Part shown: positions 1 through 8,519 of the stretch, one piece after another
How the letters are laid out: every line of letters starts with the position of its first letter
How positions within the stretch are numbered: position 1 is the stretch's first letter
Assembly (NCBI RefSeq): GCF_028657195.3
Contig: NZ_JANCPR020000032.1
Location: 1 to 64,000 of the forward strand
Length of the DNA stretch: 64,000 nucleotides
Reading direction: 5' to 3'
Source of the DNA: Streptomyces iconiensis
Lineage (GTDB): Bacteria > Actinomycetota > Actinomycetes > Streptomycetales > Streptomycetaceae
Position numbers and translations under genes: made by a program
Notes under the pieces: generated by a model
The model's database searches: none
Told to the model about the DNA's origin: nothing
The model's input: only the letters and a program-made list of their open reading frames with translations

Positions 1-70
1 GCTCCGGCAACAGCGGCTCGATCACCGCCCACAGCTCATCGCTGACCTCCCACGGCTTCGCGCGAGCCAT
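1..70 (-). CDS. IS5-family transposase, N-terminal end only (runs off the window)
   Basis: Reading the minus strand from an ATG at 70 gives MARAKPWEVSDELWAVIEPL, the usual N-terminus of IS5-family transposases (the 'W.v.DeLWa.iePLLP' motif). Only 23 codons are inside the window, so integrity and IS boundaries cannot be judged. It lies just upstream of a truncated integrase-like gene and may have caused that truncation. Confidence 0.75.
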   Translation of the reverse strand, partial: MARAKPWEVSDELWAVIEPLLPE

Positions 71-189
71 CCTCACCCCCAACGAGCGCGATCACCTACC
101 CCTCCACCGTGCCACACAAGATCACTCCGAAAGGACCTCTAAGGCCAGCGGCAAGGCTTCGGTGATCGAGCCGTACCTACAGCGGGTGA

Positions 190-1570
190 CCTGCCAGCAG
201 TTGTTCTTCGCGAACCCTCCAGCGGCCCAAGAACGGCGGGCCGCGAGTCGGCAAGGCCGGACGGCGGGTGCTGAAGCCCCCGCCGCTTCCCGAACCGCAT
301 CGCGGGACCGCGGCATCGACGCAGCTGACGCTGTTCACTGCCACTCGGGACTTCCGCCGGTTCGACCGGGAACTCCACGCCGACCTGGCCAATCCCTGGC
401 TGATCCGGGCCCAGCAGGCCGCTCGGGTGTTGGGAGAAGCCCGCGGCTGGAGCCGCTGGATCACCAGCGACGTGAACCGAGCCCTGGTCATCGTGCTGTC
501 CGGCTTCCGCGCAGGTGAGTCGATCCGATACTCCGAGCTCTTCCCGGCCCTGCGCGTCCGTGGGCTTCCCGTCGTGCGGACCGCCGAAGTCCTCGACCGT
601 CTCGGTCTGTTCGTCGACGACCGGGCTCCCGCCGTCGACCGGTGGCTGGAGCGAAAACTCGACGGGATGCCTCCGGGCATTCATCGCGCCGTCGAAGCCT
701 GGGTTCGCACTCTCCTCGACGGCGGTCCGCGGTCCGAGCCTCGCTCCCGGCATACGACATGGGCTTACCTGAGTGAGATCCATCCGGTGTTGCTGGAGTG
801 GTCCAGCCGCTACGACCACCTGCGAGAGGTCACCCGGGAGGAGATCATCGCAGCCCGGGACGCTGTCACCGGCAAACAGCGCGAGCCGGATCGTCACCCT
901 GCGGTCGCTGTTCCGGCACGCGAAGAAGGACGGCCAGGTCTTCCACAACCCCACGATCCGCATACGTGTCCCCCGGCAGAGCGGCAGTGTCCTCCAGGCC
1001 CTTGTCCAGGCGGACATCGGCGAGGCCATCGCCACCGCCGCCACCCCGGACATCCGGCTCATCGTCGCTCTGGCCGCCGTCCACGCGGCACGGCCGAAGA
1101 TGATCCACACCATGCAGCTGAACGACGTCGACGTGGGCAACCGGCGCATCACCGTCGGCGGCCACGTCCGCCCGCTCGACGGCCTCACCCGCCACGCTGT
1201 TCTGGACTGGCTCGACCACCGCCGCAGCCGCTGGCCGAACACGGCCAACCCCCACCTGCTGATCACCCAGAAGACCGCCGTCGAACTCGGACCGGCCGGC
1301 AAGCTCTGGACCACCCGGGCCAACCGCAACCTCACCGCCACTCTCGAACGCCTCCGCGTCGACCGGCAGCTCGAAGAGGCCCTCACCCACGGCGCCGACC
1401 CGCTCCACCTCGCGCTCGTCTTCGGCATCGACGAGAAGACCTCCATCCGCTACGCGGACTCCGCCCGCCAGCTTCTCCAGGCCGACCTCGAAGCCGACCC
1501 CGCGAGTTCGCCAGGAACCCACGGGCCCACCCCCGACAATGGCAGCCCCGAGCCCTCGGGTTCCCGCTGA
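190..1570 (+). pseudogene. Integrase-like (tyrosine recombinase-type) protein, truncated and frameshifted
   Basis: Two reading frames together encode one protein. The first is open from 190 to about 890 and contains 'LPEPHRGT', 'LHADLANPWLIRAQQAARVLGEARGW' in pieces and 'EIHPVLLEWSSRYDHLREVTREEI'. The second runs from about 880 to the stop at 1570 and contains 'RIVTLRSLFRHAKKDGQVF', 'LVAL/ALAAVHAARPKMIH' and 'DPLHLALVFGIDEKTSIRYA'. The order and motifs match a large actinobacterial family annotated as site-specific integrase. A shift from frame 1 to frame 2 occurs near 880-895, and the usual N-terminal half is missing upstream of 190. I see no intact catalytic R-H-R-Y set, but this family is often divergent. 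It is a decayed mobile-element gene beside an IS5 end. Confidence 0.65.
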
Positions 1571-1868
1571 AGAACCTTCAGTTTCCACGAACTCGCGGGG
1601 ATCCCGGCCCCGGTGTCCTATCTCTGACCCACGGTGCAAAGTAGCCGTCGCCCCTCTGCCCCTCCCCGTTGCTTCGCGCCCGGCCTCTTCGCTAGGCCGC
1701 ACCAGTAGCCGACGAAGGGGTGGGAACGTTCATGCGCCGGGAGCGGCCCGCCCGAGGATGTGCTGGACGCCGGTGGGCGGCGACTGGGACCTGGTACCGG
1801 TGAAACAGTTCACCTTCGTCCGGCCAAGTACCGGGTGTAAGGGATCACCAACCACCTTGGAGGCACGG

Positions 1869-2516
1869 GTGCCCCTGATACCCGAACGGGCCGCAGCGGT
1901 CCGACCACCGGCGAGCCGGGCCGCCCCGCCACGGCCGGACGCCGCCGGCTTCGCGCTCTTCTACGAGGAGAACTTCGACGCCGTCCTCGGCTTCGTCACC
2001 CGGCGCACGGCCTGCCCGCAGGTGGCCGCCGACCTCACCGCCGACATCTTCGTCGCCGCGCTGGAGGCCGCTGGTCAGTACGACGCCAAGCGCGGGGCTC
2101 CCGCCGCCTGGCTGTACGGCATCGCCCGCAACGTCCTCTCCGCTCATTACCGCGGCAGCGTCCGTGAACAGCACGCGGTCGCCCGGCTCAACGGGCGGCG
2201 GCTGCTGGACGAGGAGGACATCGCCGCCCTCGACGAACGCATCGACGCCGAACGCGCCGCCCGCGAACTGACCGAGCGGCACGCGGAGCTGATCGAACCG
2301 CTGCGCGCGGTCCTCGATCTGGTGGCCGTCGACGGCCTCAGCCCGCGCGAGGCCGCACAGGCACTCGGCCTCAACACCACGACCGTACGGGTGCGTCTGC
2401 ACCGTGCCAGGCGCGCACTGCGCACCGCACACCCACCCGTCGCCGACCGTACCGACCCGACCGCGCCCACGACGAGCGCGGTCCGCGCAGAACGCACCCT
2501 GGAGGTTGTCTCATGA
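1869..2516 (+). CDS. RNA polymerase sigma factor, ECF (sigma-70) family
   Basis: 215 aa. Region 2 lies at about residues 25-95 (FALFYEENFDAVLGFVTRRT, then 'AAWLYGIARNVLSAHYR'). Region 4 lies at about 145-195 ('RAVLDLVAVDGLSPREAAQALG', 'TTTVRVRLHRARRALR'). This two-domain layout and length are typical of ECF sigma factors, which direct RNA polymerase to a small regulon in response to a signal sensed by a partner protein. The GTG at 1869 is chosen because a GGAGG lies about 6 bases upstream and the reading frame before it has no sigma-like sequence. The stop overlaps the ATG of the next gene, so the two are probably translationally coupled. The 1571-1868 stretch upstream holds no gene I can support. 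Confidence 0.88.
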   Translation: MPLIPERAAAVRPPASRAAPPRPDAAGFALFYEENFDAVLGFVTRRTACPQVAADLTADIFVAALEAAGQYDAKRGAPAAWLYGIARNVLSAHYRGSVREQHAVARLNGRRLLDEEDIAALDERIDAERAARELTERHAELIEPLRAVLDLVAVDGLSPREAAQALGLNTTTVRVRLHRARRALRTAHPPVADRTDPTAPTTSAVRAERTLEVVS

Positions 2517-3082
2517 CCACGCCGACCGGATTCAAGAAGCAGCTCGCGGCGGAACTGTCGGCCATGGCCACCACCCTCTCCCCTGCCCCTGCCGCGCCCG
2601 TCCCTGCCCGCCGTCGGCGTACCCCGTTCGCCCTGGCCGCGGTGGCAGCCGCAGCCGCGGCGGTCGTCGTGCCGGCCATGAGCGGCTCCGGCGGCTCGCC
2701 CGCGTACGCCGTGGACAAGCAGGACGACGGCTCCCTGATCCTCGACCTGAACCGCGCCGAGGGTCTGCCCGGACTCCAGGAGCAGCTGAAGAAGCTGGGC
2801 GTCCCCGCAGTCGCCCTGAAGGCGGACAAGGGCTGCACCGAGGTTTCGCCCGCGGAGTACTGGGCCACCAAGTTCGAGTCCCTGTCCTCCGACCCCGGCA
2901 AGGCCCGCATCCGGACCGACATGATCCCGGACAACGCGACCCTGCTCGTCGTCGCGGAGTTCAAGGACGACGACTCGGTCAAGGCGATGTCCTACCGGCT
3001 GGTCAAGAAGGACAAGGCCCCCACATGCGCCGTCCCGGGCATCGGGAAGGGCGCCTTGGACCCGTCCGTCCGCGTCGGCTGA
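2513..3082 (+). CDS. Single-pass membrane protein coupled to the ECF sigma gene
   Basis: 189 aa. The N-terminus (about residues 1-35) is cytoplasmic and basic (ARRRRTPF). One membrane segment follows at about 36-57 (FALAAVAAAAAAVVVPAM), then an extracytoplasmic domain containing 'GSPAYAVDKQDDGSLILDL'. Such proteins commonly sit directly after actinobacterial ECF sigma genes. The start ATG overlaps the sigma stop by 4 bases. Inference: it is the membrane sensor or anti-sigma partner, but it has no recognisable zinc-binding anti-sigma motif (HxxxCxxC), so a passive or effector role is equally possible. The C-terminus ends about 20 bases before transposon-like debris begins. Confidence 0.75.
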   Translation: MTTPTGFKKQLAAELSAMATTLSPAPAAPVPARRRRTPFALAAVAAAAAAVVVPAMSGSGGSPAYAVDKQDDGSLILDLNRAEGLPGLQEQLKKLGVPAVALKADKGCTEVSPAEYWATKFESLSSDPGKARIRTDMIPDNATLLVVAEFKDDDSVKAMSYRLVKKDKAPTCAVPGIGKGALDPSVRVG

Positions 3083-3121
3083 CGCGCGCGCGGCGCCGCA
3101 CGACGCTTCTCCTCCCGTACG

Positions 3122-3352
3122 GTGCTGAGCAGCGTGGGCGTCGCTCGCGGGGTACGAGGTGGTTGGTGCGGCGGTCCTGATGCTGCGGCGGCGCGGGCGG
3201 CGAAGGAGTACCCCTCGGCCCTGCGGGCGGCAGCCGGGCCGGTGCGGTACACGCTGTTGTCGACGCTGTGCCATGTGCGCCAGACGGAGATCACCGACTC
3301 GCTGGTGGAGCTGTTCATCCAGCTCGTGCAGAAAATCAACACGCGAGCGGAT
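3122..3352 (+). pseudogene. Tn3-family transposase fragment
   Basis: The translated segment 'GPVRYTLLSTLCHVRQTEIT' followed by 'DSLVELFIQLVQKINTRADK' matches the N-terminal region of Tn3-family transposases. Nothing of the catalytic DDE core follows. The frame is lost both before about 3200 and after about 3352. The remaining part of the 3083-3521 gap carries only this relic and the inverted repeat at 3401. Confidence 0.6.
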
Positions 3353-3400
3353 AAGAGCTCGCACAGATTGGCGGCGTGGGGAGCACCGGTCGTAACGCGG

Positions 3401-3455
3401 GCACAGGTTCCGGTGATCACGGAGGTGTGACGCTCAGTGATCACCGGGACCTGTG
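3401..3455. repeat. Near-perfect 20-bp inverted repeat with 15-base loop
   Basis: GCACAGGTTCCGGTGATCAC and its reverse complement (one mismatch) flank a 15-16-base loop. A related but gapped arrangement (GTGATCAC and CCGGGACCTGTG) occurs at 5511-5560, just upstream of the transposase start inside the intact IS5-like element. This copy is therefore probably the relic of a related IS end or leader region. It could also act as a transcription terminator between the flanking genes. Confidence 0.55.
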
Positions 3456-3521
3456 CTGCCATCATGGCGGCTGTACATGCATGACCTCGGATGGGTGCTG
3501 CCGGATGTGAGTGCTGGTCCG

Positions 3522-4166
3522 TCAGTCCTGTGACCGGTCGACGACGGGCACGGCGGTGACGGGGTTGTGGCCCGCGGCGACCAGCCGCATGACGAAACCT
3601 GCCACGTCTTCAAGCTGCCGGGCGTGCTCCAGTCCGCCTATCACGGCGGGCACGCCACCGAGGTCGCGGATCAGCTCGGCGGCGATGTCGAGCGCCGCGT
3701 CGTCGTCGCCGCACATTGCCACGGTCCGCTTCGGTTGCCCCGTCGGCGTCGGCGCCAGCCAGCTCGTCCCCGCGAACAGGTGCAGCGCCTTGACCACGCG
3801 GCTGCCTACGGCTCGCTCGGCGATGTGCTGTACCGCCGACCCGGTGGGCGGCTTGAGCAGGCCGGAGGCGTAGTCGACTGCGTTGGTGCAGTCGATCACG
3901 GCCTTGCCCGCCAATGACCCCTCGTCGGCCTCGGCGAGAGCGAGCACCTGGTCGAGCCCCTCCCACGCCACTGCCACGACCACGGCATCGCTCGCCCTGG
4001 CCACCTGCACGGGGCCGACCGCCTCGACCGCGTCGCCGAGCCGCTCGGCGATCGCCCGAGCCTTGTCCTGTGAACGGCCTCCGACGAGGACGTGGTGTCC
4101 ACGTTGCGTCCACGCCTCCGCCAGTGCCGAGGCCATCACGCCGGTGCCCAGAATTCCAATACGCAC
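3522..4166 (-). CDS. F420/NADP-type oxidoreductase (NADPH-dependent F420 reductase-like)
   Basis: 214 aa. The protein opens with a Rossmann nucleotide-binding signature, MRIGILGTGVMASALAEAW. Later segments 'DAVVVAVAWEGLDQVLALA' and 'GKAVIDCTNAVDY' are typical of the NADP-oxidoreductase, coenzyme-F420-dependent family, whose usual length is about 200-220 aa. Substrate is unknown; members reduce F420, F420-like substrates or small carbonyl compounds. The GTG at 4166 has a GGGAG about 7 bases upstream. It is transcribed divergently from the HxlR-type regulator at 4261 across a 94-base region full of GGTAGG repeats, which suggests that regulator controls it. Confidence 0.82.
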   Translation of the reverse strand: MRIGILGTGVMASALAEAWTQRGHHVLVGGRSQDKARAIAERLGDAVEAVGPVQVARASDAVVVAVAWEGLDQVLALAEADEGSLAGKAVIDCTNAVDYASGLLKPPTGSAVQHIAERAVGSRVVKALHLFAGTSWLAPTPTGQPKRTVAMCGDDDAALDIAAELIRDLGGVPAVIGGLEHARQLEDVAGFVMRLVAAGHNPVTAVPVVDRSQD

Positions 4167-4206
4167 GTCGCTCTCCCATTCCTCGAAGGCCTGATGCCTC
4201 GCTACG

Positions 4207-4251
4207 GTAGGAACCTCGGACCTACCAATCGGTAGGCCCGCATCCGGTAGG
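4207..4251. promoter_or_regulatory. Divergent operator region with GGTAGG repeats
   Basis: CCTACCAATCGGTAGG (4221-4236) is a perfect dyad with 6-base arms. Further GGTAGG half-sites lie on each side. The region separates the oxidoreductase (minus) from the HxlR-type gene (plus). It is the obvious candidate binding site for the latter; this is inference from position and symmetry. Confidence 0.6.
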
Positions 4252-4260
4252 AAGAGACGC

Positions 4261-4644
4261 GTGAACGACCACTGCTCGCCCTTCGCCGCCGACTGTGCGG
4301 TGCGCCTGGCCGCCGACTTGATCGCTCACACCTGGGACCCAGTGGTGCTGATGGCGCTGCGAGCGGGCAGACGCCGCCGGATCGACCTTCTGAGTGGCAT
4401 CGCGGGCGTCAGCGACAAGGTCCTGACCCAGACGCTTCGACGTCTGCACGCCAACGGCTTGATCATACGAATCACCACGCCGGCCGACCGCTCCGTGGCG
4501 TATGAGCTGTCCGAGTTGGGCGGCAGCCTCGCTGACGGACCGCTGGCTGCCCTCGGCCAGTGGGCGATCGATCACGCCGATCAGGTCCTTGCCGCTCAAG
4601 AGCACCACAGCACTGGCATCGGCAACCGAGTAGCGGTCAGATAA
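4261..4644 (+). CDS. HxlR-family winged-helix transcriptional regulator
   Basis: 127 aa. The N-terminal 'CAVRLAADLIAHTWDPVVLM' and the following 'GRRRRIDLLSGIAGVSDKVL', 'TQTLRRLHANGLIIR' form the winged helix-turn-helix typical of HxlR/MarR-like repressors. The conserved early Cys is present. HxlR proteins are often redox- or aldehyde-responsive. The GTG start at 4261 follows GGAAGAG. The stop codon TAA lies inside the terminal inverted repeat of the adjacent IS (4642), so the IS insertion may have replaced the last residues, although the length is normal for the family. Likely target: the divergent oxidoreductase. Confidence 0.85.
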   Translation: MNDHCSPFAADCAVRLAADLIAHTWDPVVLMALRAGRRRRIDLLSGIAGVSDKVLTQTLRRLHANGLIIRITTPADRSVAYELSELGGSLADGPLAALGQWAIDHADQVLAAQEHHSTGIGNRVAVR

Positions 4645-5602
4645 GAGGTCGTGCGGATGAGCGTGCGGTCATGGCCGGCGGTTCGGGCGTTCGTCCCAGC
4701 GGTGAGTCGTCCATGCCCGCCGGATCAGACTGCGCACGGTGATGATCGTGTCGGCGAGGTCGAAGAAGGCGTCGATGACGGTGGTGCGCCGCTCGTAGCA
4801 GCGGGCGAGCCGGTAGAAGGCGTTCTGCCAGGCGTGGGTGCGTTCGACATGCCAACGCTGACTGGCCCGGATGGGCGCCTTCTCGCCCTTGTGCGCGATG
4901 TGTCCGTGCGGGCCGCGTTCGTTGAGCAGAGTGCGGGTCTTGCCGGAGTCGTAGCCGGCGTCCAGATGCACGGTGATGTCGTCGGGCAACGGACCCAGGA
5001 CGTCCAGGCGGTCCAGGGTCGGGGCAGGCAATGGGGAGTCGTGGCCGTTGGCGCCGGCCAGGACACGACCCAGTGGAATGCCGTACCCGTCCGTCATGCC
5101 CGAGCGTTTCAGACCCTGTTTGCCGCGGTCGACCGGTGAGCGACCGGCGACCTCGCCGCCTCCAGGCGCCTTGGTGATGGAGCCGTCCACGGCGATCTGA
5201 TCGAGGACGAGGCCGACGATCCGGTCGTAGGAGTCCAGCGCGATCTGCTTGAGCCGGGCGAACACGCCGAGTTGTATCCACTCGTCGCGGCGGCTGCGGA
5301 TCGTGGTGGCCGAGCAGGCCGTGTCGGCGATCGCTTCGTAAGAACAACGGAAGCGCAGCAGTTGCAGCATCTTGTCGAAGATGATCCGGTCGCTGATGCG
5401 CCGGCGATGGCAGCCGAGTGGATGGTCCGGGTGGAATTCCGACCGCTCGGGCAGCAGGGCCACGAATTGGTCCCAGAGCGGTTCTGTCAGCCATGACGGA
5501 AGCGCGGGCACAGTTCTCCCCAGTGATCACAGAGCATCGCCCGGGACCTGTGTCCGTTCTGCTGCCGGGGTCCCCAACCGCGCTTATCCGCGCGACCTCT
5601 TA
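4642..5602. mobile_element. IS5-like insertion sequence, apparently complete
   Basis: The ends are inverted repeats: TAAGAGGTCGTGCGGAT at 4642-4658 and the complement of TAAGAGGTCGCGCGGAT at 5586-5602 (one mismatch in 17). Length is about 961 bp. It carries one transposase on the minus strand. A TA or TAA/TTA target duplication is consistent with the terminal bases, as in the IS427 subgroup of IS5. The element lies between the HxlR gene and a DUF6192 relic. Confidence 0.85.
4669..5511 (-). CDS. IS5-family transposase
   Basis: 280 aa, full length. The N-terminal DUF4096-like part (LTEPLWDQFVALLP, then 'RRRISDRIIFDKMLQLLRF') is followed by a DDE nuclease. Candidate catalytic residues are the first Asp in 'DQIAVDGSITK', the second in 'VHLDAGYDSGKT' and the Glu in 'RWHVERTHAWQN'. 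No frameshift is seen. The start is the GTG at 5511; an inner ATG alternative exists a few codons downstream. It mobilises the surrounding element. Confidence 0.9.
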   Translation of the reverse strand: MPALPSWLTEPLWDQFVALLPERSEFHPDHPLGCHRRRISDRIIFDKMLQLLRFRCSYEAIADTACSATTIRSRRDEWIQLGVFARLKQIALDSYDRIVGLVLDQIAVDGSITKAPGGGEVAGRSPVDRGKQGLKRSGMTDGYGIPLGRVLAGANGHDSPLPAPTLDRLDVLGPLPDDITVHLDAGYDSGKTRTLLNERGPHGHIAHKGEKAPIRASQRWHVERTHAWQNAFYRLARCYERRTTVIDAFFDLADTIITVRSLIRRAWTTHRWDERPNRRP

Positions 5603-6237
5603 GCCGCCTTGCAGAAGCTTGGCGAGTTCGTCGTCGCCGTCGACCTTCCCGGTGTCCACGGCCGTCTCGATCCAGTCGAGGGTCACCCTCACACGTGCGA
5701 CGTTCTCGTGGACGATGACGCGCTCGTCCTCACCGAGCTGGCGGTCACGCAGGCCGGGGACGATCCGCCCGGACGACACGACGAACACGTGGAAGGCCGT
5801 GACGAGGTCGAGGAACTCCATCGAACGGTCGATCGCGCGGATCGCGGGGGTGACGGGGTGGTTCTCCCCGAAGTCCTCGCGGGCCTGCTGGCCGCGCTCG
5901 ACCTGGTCCCGGTTGACCTGGTGGCGGGCGATGTCGTCGCTCATCGCCTTGAACGCGACGCCCGTCCTGCGAAGCAGCCCCGTGGACACTTCGGCGGCGA
6001 CCGTCTCGTCCCGCGTCAGCTCCTCCACGACCCTTCACCTTGTCGGCCGGCGCGACCTTCTCCACGACGTCCGGACGGCGCAGGAACTCCGGGGCGACCG
6101 CCGCGGCCACGTGGTCCTCGCGGGACAGCTCGGTGACCGCCCGGATCTTGTCCTCGGGCTTGACCTGCGCGATCACGTCCGGGCGGCTTGTGCACGCCGT
6201 GTTTTCTGAGCGCTGGGCGCGCGTCCCCAGGGCGTGA
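5603..6237 (-). pseudogene. DUF6192-like protein, truncated by the IS and frameshifted
   Basis: Minus-strand pieces 'RPDVIAQVKPEDKIRAVTEL', 'EFLRRPDVVEKVAPADKVKG', 'MSDDIARHQVNRDQVERGQQ' and 'RVTLDWIETAVDTGKVDGDD' match, in order, the repeat-rich N-terminal and C-terminal parts of DUF6192 proteins, which are common near Streptomyces plasmid and mobile genes. The frame changes near 6030-6040. The upstream N-terminus is missing beyond about 6237. The C-terminal end reaches 5600, within the IS terminal repeat, so the last residues may be IS-derived. Function of the family is not established. Confidence 0.6.
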
Positions 6238-6349
6238 GGGCCCCCGATCCATCCCTTGCACGGGTGAAACCAGTCCGTCGCTCTGGTCGCTCTTAGCCAC
6301 GCATGCCTAACTGTGTGTGAGTGGCGGGAGTTCCGCTTCTCAAGTACCC

Positions 6350-6357
6350 GGAGGTGA
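6350..6357 (+). promoter_or_regulatory. Start-deciding ribosome binding site of the lasso precursor
   Basis: GGAGGTGATC (from 6350) is a perfect complement to the 16S rRNA 3' end and sits 5 bases before the GTG at 6363. It selects that GTG over the in-frame GTG at 6321, which has no comparable site. Confidence 0.8.
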
Positions 6358-6362
6358 TCGCT

Positions 6363-6503
6363 GTGAAGGAATCACTGGCGAGTGTCGAGATCGTCGACGT
6401 CTACGAGCCGCCGCTCTTGGTCGAGGTCGGCGACTATGCCGAGGCCACGCAGGGTCCTGGCCACTACTACACCGAAGGCCCTATGGATCATTACGCAATG
6501 TAA
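6363..6503 (+). CDS. Lasso peptide precursor
   Basis: 46 aa from the GTG at 6363. The leader (residues 1-30) contains the canonical recognition motif YxxPxLxxxGxxxxxTx: Y14, P17, L19, G23, T29, with Thr at the penultimate leader position. Cleavage after Q30 would release the 16-residue core GPGHYYTEGPMDHYAM. Gly1 and Glu8 are placed for an eight-residue macrolactam ring, leaving a loop and tail of eight residues rich in His, Tyr and Met. The gene is followed 105 bases later by a lasso cyclase gene and then by a truncated recognition-protein gene, the usual A-C-B1 order. The core is not one I recognise among characterised lasso peptides; that needs a database search. Product, if made, would be secreted; no transporter is present. 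Confidence 0.88.
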   Translation: MKESLASVEIVDVYEPPLLVEVGDYAEATQGPGHYYTEGPMDHYAM

Positions 6504-6608
6504 CTGAAACATGACCGACTGTCGGCCCATGGCTAAGTTGCCTGGGTCGGCGGTCCCAGCCTTCTTCGCCAGCCTCCAGAGTGGAGGCCCGTCATCCTGG
6601 AGAGGTTC

Positions 6609-8455
6609 ATGGGCTCCGTCCCTGCCTGCTGGTTCGTCGTCTTGCCCGATCGGGACTTCTCCCCGGGCACTCTGACACGTCTGCGGGCGGAGGCTCGCCC
6701 AGCCGTGCTCCAGGTGGTGGCACACGCTTCGGGTCGGCCGTGGCTGGTCGGCTGCTGGTCTGACGAGGAGGTGAGCGTCTACGCCGCCGGTGCGGTACGG
6801 CTGGCTGTTGTCGGGACGTGTTCGGTGAGCGCCGCCCAGTTGGCTGGATGCACTCGGCGGGTGCGGGAGGTGGCTCAGGTCGAGGCGGCCCTGGCAGGAG
6901 CCCACGGCTGCTTTTACGTCATCGCCTCCGTCGCCGGACGCACCTACACTCGCGGCAGCCACTCCGGACAGCGCCAGATGTACCGGGCCGCCGTGGACGG
7001 CAGCACCGTGTGCGCCGACCGCTCCAGCGTGCTCGCCCGGCTGACCGGTGCCGGACTGGCCCCACGGAGCTGGGCCTGCGCCTGGCCGGTAGAACGGTGC
7101 CCCACCCTCTCGCGAGCGGCGCGCTCTGGCGCGACGTGCACGCGGTGCCGCCGGGCCACGCCGTGGAGATCAGCCCGGACGGGCGCGTGCTCACGAGGCG
7201 GTGGTGGCAGCCGCCCGCCCGCGAGCTGCCGTTGCGCGAGGCCGCCGCCGGCCTCAGGGATGCGCTGCGGCGAGCAGTCTCGTTGCGGGTGCGGCCGGGT
7301 GAGGTGGTGGGCGCGGATCTGTCCGGTGGCATGGACTCCACCTCCCTGTGCTTCCTTGCCGCCGAAGCCGGAGCACGGCTGGCCGCCGTGACCCTGGACT
7401 GGCGGGCCCCCACCAACCAGGACCGGACCTACGCGACCGACGCTGCCCGGCATCTGACCGGCGTCGAGCACATACTGTTCGCCTCGGCCGAAGTGCCCGC
7501 CCACTTCAGCGGGCTCGACGAACACCAAGATCTGACCGACGAACCGACGGTGGCCCTACGCGACTGGAAACAACAGCAGTACCTGGCCGATGCCATGCTG
7601 GCGCGCGGGGCCCGCTGGCGGATGTCGGGTCACGGCGGGGACCACGTCGTCCAACCACCGCCGGCGTACCTGCACCGTCTGCTGCGCCACGCTCCAGGAT
7701 CCGGGATGCGGCACGCCGCCGCACTGCGTGCGCAGCACCGCTGGCCGCGAGGGGTGAGCGTGCGCACCCTGCTCGATACACGCTCCTACGCGTCCTGGCT
7801 CACCGACACCGCCACACAGCTGCCAAAGCCCTCTCCCCCCACAGGCCCCGGCTGGGGCATGCGCCCGCAACTTCCGCCATGGGCGAGCGAACAGACCATT
7901 CAACTGTGCCGCGATCGGCTGCACGCGGCGGCCCAGGACGCAGAGCCACTGCACCACGAGCGCGGCCGACACGCCTGGATTCACACCATTCAGCAGGCCG
8001 GGCAGGTCGCCGGGCACCTCAGCCACCACGCGGCGCTCGCTGGTCTGCCCGTGCATACCCCGTTCTGTGACGACGCCGTCATTGATGCCGCCCTCGCCGC
8101 CCGCCCGTACGAGGCTGCCACCCCCTGGTCCTACAAGCCCTTGCTCGCCACGGCCCTGCACGGCCTGGTGCCGGCCCCCGTCCTTGAGCGCACGACCAAG
8201 GACCACTGCGGCATCGAATGGCACGAGGGCCTGCGACTGCACCGGCCTGTCCTCGCCGCATGGGCCGGCGACTCCCGGCTGGTAGCAGCGGGCCTGGCCG
8301 ACGAGGAGCAACTGCACCGGGCGCTGCTCTCACCCGAACTGCTCACCGGTGGCGCCGTCGAACTGGAAGCCACCCTGGGCGCAGAGGCCTGGCTGCGCGA
8401 CCTGGAACACACGCACCAGCCGAAGGAGAAGGACGTTGCACCGACTACGCCGTGA
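6609..8455 (+). pseudogene. Lasso peptide cyclase (asparagine synthetase-like), one apparent 1-base deletion
   Basis: Removing one frameshift gives about 615 aa, the normal size for lasso macrolactam synthetases. The N-terminal glutaminase-like part (ATG 6609, preceded by GGAGAGG) runs in frame 3 to about 7060. The rest continues in frame 2. The break is at the C run 7060-7063: 'LTGAGLAP' joins 'TELGLRLAGRTVPHP' if one C is added. The C-terminal domain has the ATP-pyrophosphatase loop VVGADLSGGMDSTSLCF near 7305-7350. It also carries the later 'GHGGDHVV' and 'AAPWSYKP'-like segments expected of the family (here 'ATPWSYKPLLATALHGLVP'). The enzyme adenylates the core Glu side chain and closes the ring on Gly1. 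The deletion may be real decay or a homopolymer sequencing error. Confidence 0.82.
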
Positions 8456-8519
8456 CGTCACCGCCTGCGCCACTGACGACGGCATGGTCCTGCTGGACGA
8501 ACGCGGGGGCACCGGGTGA
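8436..8519 (+). pseudogene. Lasso RiPP recognition protein (PqqD-like, B1), first 27 codons only
   Basis: A TTG at 8436, preceded by GAAGGAG and overlapping the cyclase end, opens a frame reading MHRLRRDVTACATDDGMVLL then DERGG. This is the usual start of PqqD-like lasso B1 proteins, which bind the leader peptide. After 'DERGG' the homologous 'xYWQLN' part is replaced by IS3 transposase sequence ('HRVNRKRIA'), and a TGA follows at 8517. The junction is at about 8508-8512. The leader peptidase (B2) and any transporter that should follow are absent. Confidence 0.75.

Noticed and set aside
1539..1868. Longer N-terminus for the ECF sigma factor
   Set aside because: The 110 extra codons have no sigma-like sequence, and a GGAGG-supported GTG at 1869 gives a normal family length.
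6321..6362. Upstream GTG start for the lasso precursor
   Set aside because: It lacks a ribosome site, and the perfect GGAGGTGATC lies inside this would-be coding part, just before the GTG at 6363.
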